From Verrucomicrobiota bacterium (GTDB lineage Bacteria > Verrucomicrobiota > Verrucomicrobiia > Limisphaerales > UBA1319), in NCBI GenBank assembly GCA_022711435.1, contig JAKLFB010000009.1:62001-126000 (forward strand): 64,000 bases of DNA, read 5' to 3'. The translations under genes and the position numbers were made by a program. The notes beneath the pieces are model-generated. The model saw nothing but the letters and a program-made list of their open reading frames with translations, was not told the origin of the DNA and made no database searches. Of this stretch, positions 17,440-25,485 are shown in pieces. Every line of letters starts with the position of its first letter. Position 1 is the stretch's first letter.

Positions 17440-18207
17440 ATGATCGAAATGGACCATGTGGTGAAGCGATTCGGCGACCTGGTCGCGGTCAACGACCTGA
17501 GCCTCCGGATCCCGGCGGGCGAGTTCTTCGCGCTGCTGGGTCCCAACGCCGCCGGCAAAACCACCACGCTGCGGATCCTGGTCGGCCTGATCAAGCCGAC
17601 CTCCGGCAGCGCGCGGCTCGGCGGGCACGACATCCAGCAGGAGCCGATCGAGGCCCGCCGCCATCTCGCCTACGTCCCCGACTTCCCCTTCCTCTACGAC
17701 AAGCTCACCCCGATCGAGTTCTTCCGGTTCGTCGCCCAGCTCTACCAGATCGACGAATCGAGGTTTCGCGCCGGATGCGACGAGCTGATCCCCCGGTTCA
17801 CGCTGGAGGAGTTCGCGGCCAAGCCCATCGAGGGGCTCTCGCACGGAACGCGCCAGCGCGTCGCGATCGCCTCCGCCCTGCTCCACGATCCCGACGTGTT
17901 CGTGATCGACGAGCCGATGGTGGGCCTGGACCCGCATCATGCCCGCGTGGTCAAGGACATCCTCGAGGAGCGCGCCCGGCGCGGCATGGCGGTGCTCATC
18001 TCGACCCACCAGCTCGAGGTCGCCGAGGAGATGGCCGATCGGATCGGCATCATGAGCCAGGGGCGCCTGATCGCGGCCGGCCCGATCGACGAGATCCGCC
18101 GCCAGAGCGGCCTGGGCGGCCCGCTCGAGCAGTCGTTTCTGGCGCTGACCGATCCGGCGAGCCCGCGTGAGCCCGCCCCCGCTGGCCGGTCCAATTCGCC
18201 GTTATGA
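17440..18207 (+). CDS. ABC transporter ATP-binding protein (ABC-2 type)
   Basis: This is an ATPase subunit of an ABC exporter. Seen in order are Walker A GPNAAGKTTT, the signature LSHGTRQRV (the degenerate form typical of ABC-2-type ATPases instead of LSGGQ), Walker B VFVIDEP, the D-loop VGLDPHH and the switch STHQLEVAEE. The product has 255 residues. No permease gene is adjacent, so the membrane partner must be encoded elsewhere or be one of the unknown membrane proteins upstream. Its stop overlaps the GspE-like start as ATGA, which suggests coupled translation with a pilus/secretion ATPase. Confidence 0.88.
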   Translation: MIEMDHVVKRFGDLVAVNDLSLRIPAGEFFALLGPNAAGKTTTLRILVGLIKPTSGSARLGGHDIQQEPIEARRHLAYVPDFPFLYDKLTPIEFFRFVAQLYQIDESRFRAGCDELIPRFTLEEFAAKPIEGLSHGTRQRVAIASALLHDPDVFVIDEPMVGLDPHHARVVKDILEERARRGMAVLISTHQLEVAEEMADRIGIMSQGRLIAAGPIDEIRRQSGLGGPLEQSFLALTDPASPREPAPAGRSNSPL

Positions 18208-19304
18208 TTCGCCCCTGGAATCCATCCGCAGACGCCGAGGCGCCGGCGGTGGTGGAGGAGCTGATCCGGCGGGCCGAGGCCGCCGGGGCCAGCGATCTGC
18301 ATCTGCAGATGGCGGGGGCGGCAGCCCGGGTGGACCTCCGGCTCGACGGGCTCCTGGCGCCCTATGCGGAGCTGGCGCCGCCTCTGGCCGAGCATGTGTG
18401 CGGCCGGATCAAGTTCCTCGCCCGCCTCAAGACCTATCAGGACTCCCTGCCGCAAGATGGGCGGATCGACCGCGCCGAGGCCGGCGCCGCTGGCGACATC
18501 CGGGTCTCGACCTATCCGACCGTGACGGGGGAGAAGATCGTGCTCCGGTTCTTTTCCCGGCGGGCGGCGCCGAACCTGGCCGGCCTCGGTCTGCCGGAGG
18601 CGGCCCGGCAGGCCCTCGAGCGCTGCCTGAGCCAGACGGCCGGCCTGCTCCTGCTGACCGGGCCGGCCGGCAGCGGGAAGACGACCACGATCTATGCCTG
18701 CCTGCAGCATCTGGCCGGGCTGGCGCCCCGCCAGATCATCACCATCGAGGATCCGGTCGAGCAGATCCTGCCGGGGATCATGCAGACCGAGATCCACGAG
18801 GAGCGGGGGCTGACGTTTGCCAAGGCGGCGCGCCATCTGCTTCGGCAGGATCCGGAGGTCCTGGTGGTGGGCGAGATCCGGGACGAGGAGACGGCCCAGC
18901 TCGTGGTGCGGGCGGGCCTGACGGGGCACCTGGTGATCGCCACGCTCCACGCGGGCTCCTGCGCAGGCGTGCTCGAGCGGCTGCTGCTTCTCTGTCCGGA
19001 CCGCTCGGCGGTGATCTCGGCGCTGGCGCTGATCTTCAACCAGCGGCTGGTGCGGCGGCTGTGCGGGGCCTGCGGGGGCGGGGGGTGCGGGGCGTGCCTG
19101 CAGACCGGCTACCAGGGGCGCATCCCTGTCGCCGAATGGTTCGCATGCGGCGACGCCAGCCGCGCCCGGATCCGCCTGGAAGGGAGCCCCGCCCTGCAGC
19201 CGGCCGGCGCGCTGGCCCAATCCGCCCGCCAGCTCGTGGACCAGCGCCTCACCACCCACGCCGAGTGCCAGCGCGTTCTGGGCGATGCCTACGAGGTCTC
19301 CTGA
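18204..19304 (+). CDS. Type II secretion / type IV pilus assembly ATPase, GspE/PilB-like, short form
   Basis: This is a hexameric secretion ATPase of the GspE/PilB/PilT superfamily. Walker A GPAGSGKTTT is at about residue 153, followed by the Asp box ITIEDPVEQILPG, Walker B VLVVGEIRDEETA and the His box TLHAGS. At 366 residues it lacks the long N-terminal domains of GspE and PilB, but it retains the C-terminal tetracysteine of that clade in a collapsed form (C-x2-C-x4-C-x2-C instead of a long insertion) followed by TGYQGRIPVAEW. This mixture places it between PilT-like length and GspE-like sequence. No other pilus machinery gene is adjacent. Its 3' end overlaps the convergent GT81-like gene by 16 nt. 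Confidence 0.85.
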   Translation: MIRPWNPSADAEAPAVVEELIRRAEAAGASDLHLQMAGAAARVDLRLDGLLAPYAELAPPLAEHVCGRIKFLARLKTYQDSLPQDGRIDRAEAGAAGDIRVSTYPTVTGEKIVLRFFSRRAAPNLAGLGLPEAARQALERCLSQTAGLLLLTGPAGSGKTTTIYACLQHLAGLAPRQIITIEDPVEQILPGIMQTEIHEERGLTFAKAARHLLRQDPEVLVVGEIRDEETAQLVVRAGLTGHLVIATLHAGSCAGVLERLLLLCPDRSAVISALALIFNQRLVRRLCGACGGGGCGACLQTGYQGRIPVAEWFACGDASRARIRLEGSPALQPAGALAQSARQLVDQRLTTHAECQRVLGDAYEVS

Positions 19305-20506
19305 TCCAGCCGCACGGCCTCGCGCAGATCCTCGAGGAAATCCGGCAGCGCCGACTCGACGCGGTTCCAGTTGTCGATGAGCTGGGAGGAGAGCGGGTTG
19401 TCCTGGAATGACTTCGAGGCGATGCGGAGGCTGCGGACGAAGGTCGACACGGCGTTCTCCTCCTCGTGGCGGGGGAAATGGAGGCCGTTGAGGGTGGCAT
19501 CGGCGCCGTAGAACCGGAGGGTGTCTTCGGCCTGCCGGACATAGGAGACCAACAGCGTGTCGAAGAGGCCGGCATCGAGCTTGATCCCCTCGGCAGCCAT
19601 CCGGCGGAAGAAGGACTTGGCGATGTCGGTCGCCATCTTGTTGAGGCCCCTGTCGGGGTCGCGCGTCGAGAGCTCCTGGTGCTTGTGGTCGTAGTTCTCG
19701 CAGAGCTCGGACTGGCAGATCGCCCGGGGCGCGCTGTTCCGGAACACCTCCGCCAGCATCCCCACCTCCAGCGCCCAATCGTAGGGGATCCGCACCCGCC
19801 GCACCATGTCGACGTCCATCGAGAACTCGCCCGCCAGCGGGTAGCGAAAGGTGTCCATGTAGACCAGGTACGGGTGCTGGCCGATGATGCTTTTGAGGGC
19901 GCGGAGGAGGGGGGTGACCAGCAGGCGCATGACCCGGCCATTGAGCTGGTCGGTGACGCGGGCGTAGTATCCCTTGCAGAAGTCGAACCCCAGTGCGGGA
20001 TGGGCGACGGGGTAGCAGAGCCGGGCCAGCAGGTCGCGGCTGTAGGTGACGATGTCGCAGTCGTGTACGGCAACCATGCGAGCCTTCTCGCTGGCGAGGA
20101 CGTAGCCGAAGCAGGTCCAGACGTTGCGGCCCTTGCCGCCGGGGCCGGCGCTCATCTCCGCATCCTCGAGCTTCTGGTAGAGCCGCTGCATGCGCGGGCC
20201 GTCGTTCCACAGGAGCACCGGCCTTTGCGGAAGCGAGGCGAAGAAGTGGCGGGCCTTGTGCCATTGCCGCACGCCCCGGGCGCCGTCGATGCCAACTACG
20301 ATCTGGCGCAGGTAGGAAACGCGAGCCAGCTCGCGGGCGATCCCCCGGAGCGCCTTGGTGCCCACCTCGCTGATGTGGCAGGGCAGGACCAATGCGATCG
20401 GAGTCGCGCGCGCGAACTCCTCGAGCTCGCGCTCCATCCGGACCAGGTTGGGCGCTCCAAGCCGATGCAGCGTGGCGATAGCCCCTGTTTGGAAAAAGTC
20501 GGACAT
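19289..20506 (-). CDS. GT81-like glycosyltransferase, candidate glucosyl-3-phosphoglycerate synthase
   Basis: The 405-residue product resembles the GT81/GT2-fold family that includes glucosyl-3-phosphoglycerate synthase (GpgS), which transfers glucose from NDP-glucose to 3-phosphoglycerate. Diagnostic points are the N-terminal SDFFQTGAIATLHRLG, the nucleotide-sugar region GPGGKGRNVWTC, the DxD-like metal site HDCDIVTY, and FCKGYYARV followed by NGRVMRLLVTPLLRAL. The start at 20506 is chosen because family members begin with this DFFQ segment; an open frame to 20602 would almost touch the divergent gene. The acceptor specificity is inferred from the family, not proven. Confidence 0.78.
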   Translation of the reverse strand: MSDFFQTGAIATLHRLGAPNLVRMERELEEFARATPIALVLPCHISEVGTKALRGIARELARVSYLRQIVVGIDGARGVRQWHKARHFFASLPQRPVLLWNDGPRMQRLYQKLEDAEMSAGPGGKGRNVWTCFGYVLASEKARMVAVHDCDIVTYSRDLLARLCYPVAHPALGFDFCKGYYARVTDQLNGRVMRLLVTPLLRALKSIIGQHPYLVYMDTFRYPLAGEFSMDVDMVRRVRIPYDWALEVGMLAEVFRNSAPRAICQSELCENYDHKHQELSTRDPDRGLNKMATDIAKSFFRRMAAEGIKLDAGLFDTLLVSYVRQAEDTLRFYGADATLNGLHFPRHEEENAVSTFVRSLRIASKSFQDNPLSSQLIDNWNRVESALPDFLEDLREAVRLDQETS

Positions 20507-20524
20507 GGTCTGGTCGACGGCGAC

Positions 20525-20554
20525 AGAATCGCGCATTGCCCGTTCGAGCGTCAA
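20525..20554 (-). promoter_or_regulatory. Weak candidate promoter for the GT81-like gene
   Basis: Read on the minus strand, TTGACG (20554-20549) is followed after 18 nt by GATTCT (20530-20525), about 19 nt before the chosen start at 20506. The -10 match is poor. If used, it supports the 20506 start, because transcription would begin inside the longer frame. Confidence 0.28.
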
Positions 20555-20610
20555 GCATTCCGTTCCGAAAGGATTGATCCAATGGCTCGGGGCATGCGAC
20601 ATTCGTGGGG

Positions 20611-22179
20611 ATGACGAGACTGGTTATCGTGCACCACCATTTCCGGCCGAGCGGGGTCCGGCGGGTCATCGAGCTGGCGGCGCCGCACCTGGTCCGGGAA
20701 TGGCCGGGAGAAATTCGGGAGTTGGTGCTGGCCGCCGGGGAACCGCCCGATGCCTCCTGGCTGAAGCTCATGCAGGGGCAGTGTCCCGGAACGCAGGTCC
20801 GAGCCGTGGTGTGGCCGGCGATCGGCTACGCGTCGGAGCTGCGCCTTAGCAGCCCGTCCGCCCGCAGGCGCGCCGAGCAGGCCGCCCGGGAGCTGGCGGA
20901 GATGATCCAGCCTGGCCCCTGCCTGGTCTGGGCCCACAACCTTGGCCTGGGCCGGAACCTGGATTGGACACGCGCGCTCATGATCCGATGCCGCGATGCG
21001 GGCATTCCCATGATCGCGCATCATCACGATTGGTGGTTCGAAAACCGGTGGCATCATTTCACAGCCATGCGCGGGCGGGGATTCCGCGGGCCCGCGGCCG
21101 TGGCGGATGCGGTCCTGGCGGATGCGCCCGGGATTTGCCATGTGGCCATCAACCGGGCGGACGCAAGCGTGCTCCGGAGGCATTTCCCCGGCCGGGCCGG
21201 ATGGCTGCCGAACCCGGCGGGGCCGACGGCGCGGCCGCCGGCGGCCCGCGTGGCGGCTGCCCGCCGATGGCTGGCCGATCAGATTGGCGAGAGCGCGCCG
21301 GTGTGGCTGGCGCCCTGCCGGCTGCTGCGCCGAAAGAACATCCTCGAATCGCTGCTGCTGGCCCGCTGGCTCCGGCCCGAAGCCTGGCTGGTGACCACCG
21401 GCGGGGCGAGCTCGGAGGAGGAGCGGCCGTACGCGGACGCCCTGGCGGCCGCCGCGCTCGAACGCGGATGGCGGCTGCGCCTGGGCGTTCTGCGGGACGA
21501 TCCGGACGGGAAGCCGAGCGTGCCGGAGCTGTTCGGGGCGAGCGAGGCCGTGCTCCTGACATCGCTTCAGGAGGGGTTCGGGCTGCCCTACATCGAGGCC
21601 GCGGCGGCGGGGCGCCCCCTGCTCGCGCGGCAGCTCCCCGACATCGCGCCCGACATGGCCGCGTTCGGATTCAAGTTCCCGCAGGTGTATCGGGAGATCC
21701 GGATCGATCCGTCACTGTTCGATTGGCGCCAGGAGCGGCGCCGCCAGGCGCGCCTGTTCGCCGAATGGAAAGGACAGATGCCGCGCGCGGCGGCCCGCCT
21801 GGCGGGAACGCCCGCGCTGCTGGCGGCGGGGCAGCCGCAGCCGGCGCCCTTCAGCCGGCTGACCCTCACAGCCCAGCTCGAGGTCCTGGACCAGCCGGCC
21901 GATCGTTCCTGGGCGCGATGCGTCCGGCTGAACCCGTTTTTGGCGGCGTGGCGCCGGCAGGCGGCTGCCGGCCGCCTCGCGGCCAGCGCCTGGCCCGCAT
22001 CGGCAGCCTCCTGGCTCGGCGGGCGCGCCTATGCCCGCGCCTTCATCGAGCTGGCCCAATCGCTGCCCTCCCGGCGCGGTGGGCGCCCCCGCGCCAGCCG
22101 GCGCGCCCAGGAGAGCTTTCTCCGGTGGAAATTGCGCCCCGAGTACCTCTATCCTCTGCTGTGGAACATTCGCTCATGA
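20611..22179 (+). CDS. Glycosyltransferase, GT4-like
   Basis: The product (522 residues from the ATG at 20611; a GTG lies two codons earlier) is a GT-B glycosyltransferase. The N-terminal domain contains HHHFRPSGVRRVIEL and HHHDWWFENRWHH; the C-terminal donor domain contains the glycosyltransferase group 1 motif EGFGLPYIEAAAAGRP (E-x7-E). A C-terminal Arg-rich extension of about 150 residues follows and is not part of the standard fold. The gene is divergent from the GT81-like gene and overlaps the next gene by ATGA, forming a three-gene operon GT4-HAD-GT4. Substrates cannot be read from the sequence. Confidence 0.82.
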   Translation: MTRLVIVHHHFRPSGVRRVIELAAPHLVREWPGEIRELVLAAGEPPDASWLKLMQGQCPGTQVRAVVWPAIGYASELRLSSPSARRRAEQAARELAEMIQPGPCLVWAHNLGLGRNLDWTRALMIRCRDAGIPMIAHHHDWWFENRWHHFTAMRGRGFRGPAAVADAVLADAPGICHVAINRADASVLRRHFPGRAGWLPNPAGPTARPPAARVAAARRWLADQIGESAPVWLAPCRLLRRKNILESLLLARWLRPEAWLVTTGGASSEEERPYADALAAAALERGWRLRLGVLRDDPDGKPSVPELFGASEAVLLTSLQEGFGLPYIEAAAAGRPLLARQLPDIAPDMAAFGFKFPQVYREIRIDPSLFDWRQERRRQARLFAEWKGQMPRAAARLAGTPALLAAGQPQPAPFSRLTLTAQLEVLDQPADRSWARCVRLNPFLAAWRRQAAAGRLAASAWPASAASWLGGRAYARAFIELAQSLPSRRGGRPRASRRAQESFLRWKLRPEYLYPLLWNIRS

Positions 22180-22892
22180 ACGTCCAGGCTGTGATCTTCG
22201 ATATCTACGGCACCCTCCTCGAGGTGCGCCCGCCCCCGGATGACGCCCCGGCCCGGTGGATCGCCCTCTGGCAGGATCGCCTCAAAACGGCGCCTCGCCT
22301 GACGCTGGCGGAATTTGGCGCCGAATGCGATCGGATCATCGCCCGCGAGCATGCCGAGGCGCGGTCCCGGGGAATACCATTCCCGGAGGTCTGCTGGCCC
22401 GCCGTGGTCCTCGAGGCGGCGCCCGAGATCGCCTCTCTGCCGGAGCAGGAGCGTTTCGACTTCCAGTTCGAGCAGGCAGGCCTGTGGCACGAAGTGCGCC
22501 TGATGGCGGGAGCGGCGCCGGTTCTCGAGGGGCTTGCCGATGCGGGGCGCCCGGCGGGCCTGGCCTCGAACTCCCAGCCCTACACGCTGCAGGAGCTGGA
22601 TCGGGGGCTCTCCGGGGCGGGCCTGAGCCGTCAAGCGTTCGCGCCGGACCTCTGCTTCCTGTCGTTCGAGCACGGCTTCAGCAAGCCGGATCCGCACGTG
22701 TTCCGTCTCCTGGCGGCGCGGCTCGAGATGCGCGGGGTGGAGCCGGGGCGAACCCTGATGGTGGGCGACCGATGGGACCACGATATCGAGCCGGCCCTCG
22801 CCCAGGGCTGGCAGGCCTGGCATCTGACCGACCGCCCGGCGGGATCGCCGGCCGGCAGCTGGGCGGATCTATCGCGATTTCTTTTTTCATGA
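22176..22892 (+). CDS. HAD-superfamily hydrolase (subfamily IA)
   Basis: The 238-residue product has the HAD fold motifs: motif I VIFDIYGTLLE with nucleophile D9, motif II in LASNS, motif III Lys in GFSKPDPHVF and motif IV MVGDRWDHDI. The residue two after the nucleophile is Tyr, as in 2-haloacid dehalogenases, rather than the general-acid Asp of most HAD phosphatases. Phosphatase activity is therefore less certain than context would suggest. By position it could dephosphorylate the phosphorylated product of the neighbouring glycosyltransferases. It is coupled by ATGA overlaps to the genes on both sides. Confidence 0.85.
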   Translation: MNVQAVIFDIYGTLLEVRPPPDDAPARWIALWQDRLKTAPRLTLAEFGAECDRIIAREHAEARSRGIPFPEVCWPAVVLEAAPEIASLPEQERFDFQFEQAGLWHEVRLMAGAAPVLEGLADAGRPAGLASNSQPYTLQELDRGLSGAGLSRQAFAPDLCFLSFEHGFSKPDPHVFRLLAARLEMRGVEPGRTLMVGDRWDHDIEPALAQGWQAWHLTDRPAGSPAGSWADLSRFLFS

Positions 22893-24178
22893 CCACCTGC
22901 ATTCTGGCCACCGGCACCCCCAAGCGCATCGGATTCATCTCGACTCGGTTTCAGGGAACCGATGGCGTCACGCTCGAGGCCCGCAAGTGGGCCCACATCC
23001 TGTCGGGCATGGGCCACACCTGCTACTGGATGGCAGGGATCTTGGACGGCCCGCCCGACGCGAGCCACACGGCGCCCCTGGCCTTCTTCAACCATCCCGA
23101 GGTGGCGGAGGTGCAGGACAAGCTGTTCGGCGTGAACTGCCGCAGCCGCGCGGTGACCAACCGCATCCAATCCATCAAGGAGCGCCTCAAGGACGAGCTC
23201 TACCATTTCATCGAGAAGTTCCGGCTCGAGGTCCTGGTTCCGGAGAACATCCTGGCCATCCCGATGCACATCCCGCTCGGGCTGGCGATGACGGAGGTCA
23301 TCGCGGAGACCATCATCCCGGTCATCGCCCACCACCACGATTTCGTCTGGGAGCGCGAGCGATTCACGCTCAACGCGGTCAACGATTATCTGCAGGCTGC
23401 CTTTCCGCCGCTGCTCCACACGATGGAGCATGTGGTGATCAACTCGATGCAGCAAAAGGAGCTGGCGCGGCGCCTGGGCATCCCCTCCCAGGTCATCCCC
23501 AACGTCCTCGATTTCAGCACCCCTCCGCCGGGCGTGGACGACTACAACCGCGACCTGCGCGCCGAGATCGGCCTGCGCCAGGACGACTGGCTCATCCTCC
23601 AGCCCACCCGCGTCGTTCAGCGCAAGGGCATCGAGCACGCCATCGAGCTGGTCCGGCGCCTCCGCGATCCGCGCGCCAAATTGGTCATCTCCCATCCCGC
23701 CGGGGACGAAGGCAGCGCCTACATGGCGATGCTCAACGACCGGATCGCGGATGCAGGGATCGACGTGCGGTTCATCGCGGGCCGGGTGGGAGAGACGCGC
23801 GGCGCCAACGCGCAGGGCCAGAAGGTCTACCGGCTTTCGGACGTCTATCCTCATGCGGACCTGGTGACGTATCCGAGCTATTACGAAGGGTTCGGCAACG
23901 CCTTCCTCGAGGCCATCTACTTCGGCAAGCCGGTCGTGGTCAACCGGTATGCGGTCTACGCGAGGGACATCGATCCGCTGGGGTTCAAGACCATCGAGCT
24001 GGCGCAGCTTGTGACCCAGGATGTTGTCGACCAGGTCCGGACGATCCTGGGCAATCCGTCGCTGCGGGACGAGTGGGCCCGGACGAATTACGGGCTGGGC
24101 GTCCAGTATTTTTCCTATGCGGTCGCCCGCCGCAAGCTGGCGGCCCGGCTGGCCAACCTGTTCGGCGAAGGCGTTTAG
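22889..24178 (+). CDS. GT4 glycosyltransferase, MggA-like candidate
   Basis: The 429-residue product is a GT-B glycosyltransferase with an N-terminal block RIGFISTRFQGTDGVTLEA and a donor-site block YYEGFGNAFLEAIYFGKP. The GTDGV(S/T)LEA(R/K)KWA pattern resembles my recollection of the mannosylglucosyl-3-phosphoglycerate synthase (MggA) group. That similarity is from memory and needs a search. It has the AHHHDFVWERERF segment expected for acceptor binding. The start is fixed by the ATGA overlap with the HAD gene. With the GT81-like enzyme across the divergent promoter it could extend glucosyl-3-phosphoglycerate. Confidence 0.82.
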   Translation: MTTCILATGTPKRIGFISTRFQGTDGVTLEARKWAHILSGMGHTCYWMAGILDGPPDASHTAPLAFFNHPEVAEVQDKLFGVNCRSRAVTNRIQSIKERLKDELYHFIEKFRLEVLVPENILAIPMHIPLGLAMTEVIAETIIPVIAHHHDFVWERERFTLNAVNDYLQAAFPPLLHTMEHVVINSMQQKELARRLGIPSQVIPNVLDFSTPPPGVDDYNRDLRAEIGLRQDDWLILQPTRVVQRKGIEHAIELVRRLRDPRAKLVISHPAGDEGSAYMAMLNDRIADAGIDVRFIAGRVGETRGANAQGQKVYRLSDVYPHADLVTYPSYYEGFGNAFLEAIYFGKPVVVNRYAVYARDIDPLGFKTIELAQLVTQDVVDQVRTILGNPSLRDEWARTNYGLGVQYFSYAVARRKLAARLANLFGEGV

Positions 24179-24207
24179 CCCCCTCGAGCGACATCGGATC
24201 CATCGCA

Positions 24208-24238
24208 TAAGGGTCTGTGCAATTGCACAGACCACTAA
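24208..24238. repeat. Minimal TIR element: two ends of the TAA-flanked repeat joined back to back
   Basis: A 25-bp core (24211-24235) begins GGGTCTGTGCAA and continues TTGCACAGACCAC. It contains a perfect 22-bp palindrome at 24212-24233 and is flanked by TAA on both sides (24208-24210 and 24236-24238). Its halves equal the outer 11-12 bp of the terminal repeats of the elements at 36181 and 53282. It lies about 30 nt after the stop of the GT operon and could also act as a hairpin at the end of that transcript, although no T run follows. Confidence 0.8.
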
Positions 24239-24356
24239 GGTGATCGAGTCCGGCCCCGGCTCTCCCCGCGCAGCAGGTCTTGCGCAAATGCATCCGTGAC
24301 AAGCGGCTGCCGCTGGCATATGGTTGCGGCCGATTTATGACACCGGGACAACCCGA

Positions 24357-25484
24357 ATGACACGGACGCCGAAATGCGCAAAGGTGTGCTGGGGAAATGA
24401 GCGCGCGCATGCGAAAGCTCGCTTTCCGGCTGCCGGCGTCCTGGCTTCACTCGCGATCTTGCTGGCCATGCCGTTTATGGATTCCATGTCCGCCGCCAAT
24501 GCCGATGGTTTAACGAAGTGGTCGAGGCTTCCGTCCCTGCCGGATCCGCTGGGCGTTGCCGGATGCTACGCGGGCGTGAGCGGGGGGGCGTTGCTCGTCG
24601 GAGGCGGCGCGAATTTCTCCGATGAAGGGCCGGGCGGGGCGCCGGTGAAGGTGTGGCACGACGCGGTGTATGCGCTCGAGTCGCCGGGCGGCCGCTGGAT
24701 CCGGGCGGGCCGCTTGCCGCGTCCGCTGGGATACGGCGTGAGCGTGACGCACGAGGACGCCGTGCTGTGCGTGGGCGGGAGTGACGCCGCGCGGCACTAT
24801 GCGGACGCCTTTCGGCTGCGATGGCAGGCCGGCCGTCTCTTGACGGAACCGCTGCCGGCCCTCCCGATCCCCCTGGCCCACATGAGCGGCGCGATGGTCT
24901 CGAACACGCTCTGGATTGCCGGGGGCGCCGAGGCCCCGGGCGAGCAGCGGGCGACAAGCCGTGTCTTCGCGCTGGACCTGAGCCGGCCGCCGCTGGTCTG
25001 GCGCGAGATCGAGCCGATCCCCGGCGCGCCGCGATTCCTGGCGGCGGCGGCGGCGCGCGACGGGGCTTTTTACGTGCTCGGTGGCGCGGCGCTGGCGCCC
25101 AGCGCCGATGGCAAAGCGGTTCGCGTGTATCTTCGGGAGGCCTGGCGCTATGGCCCGGGAAGCGGCTGGACGCGCCTGCGCGATCTCCCCAAGCCGAGCG
25201 TCGCGGCGCCCTCTCCGGCCCCGGTGATCGATGGGCGGATCCTGCTGCTGTCCGGAGACGACGGTTCGAGGGTGGGTTTTGAGCCTATCGAGCGGCATCC
25301 GGGATTCCCGGACACCATTCTCGCCTACGATCCCGCTCGGGACCGCTGGAGCCAGAACGGCCAGGTGCCGGCCCCGCGGGCCACGGCGCCCTGCGTCGAG
25401 TGGGACGGAATGTTCGTCGTCCCGAGCGGCGAGGTGCGCCCCCGGGTGCGCTCGCCCGAAGTGTGGAGTCTGAGATCGCGCTGA
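24357..25484 (+). CDS. Secreted Kelch-type protein, cyclically permuted mutarotase family
   Basis: The product (375 residues) has an N-terminal signal segment (GVLASLAILLAMPF, then SAANA) and repeated Kelch-like blades with Gly-Gly pairs (LLVGGGANF, VLCVGGSDA, LWIAGGAEA, FYVLGGAAL, ILLLSGDDG). This resembles the N-acetylneuraminate epimerase (NanM)/cyclically permuted mutarotase family, which interconverts sugar anomers in the periplasm. The blade sequence PFxxFSDEGPGG-KVWHDAVYAL at the N-terminus is typical of that group. It is followed after 1 nt by an MFS transporter, consistent with a sugar uptake pair. The N-terminus is uncertain: a TTG at 24324 is also in frame. Confidence 0.75.
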   Translation: MTRTPKCAKVCWGNERAHAKARFPAAGVLASLAILLAMPFMDSMSAANADGLTKWSRLPSLPDPLGVAGCYAGVSGGALLVGGGANFSDEGPGGAPVKVWHDAVYALESPGGRWIRAGRLPRPLGYGVSVTHEDAVLCVGGSDAARHYADAFRLRWQAGRLLTEPLPALPIPLAHMSGAMVSNTLWIAGGAEAPGEQRATSRVFALDLSRPPLVWREIEPIPGAPRFLAAAAARDGAFYVLGGAALAPSADGKAVRVYLREAWRYGPGSGWTRLRDLPKPSVAAPSPAPVIDGRILLLSGDDGSRVGFEPIERHPGFPDTILAYDPARDRWSQNGQVPAPRATAPCVEWDGMFVVPSGEVRPRVRSPEVWSLRSR

Positions 25485-25485
25485 C

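Noticed and set aside
17937..20771. A 944-codon minus-strand frame across the ABC ATPase, GspE-like and GT81-like genes
   Set aside because: It runs antisense to two well-supported plus-strand genes and out of frame with the GT81-like gene; it has no coherent domain.
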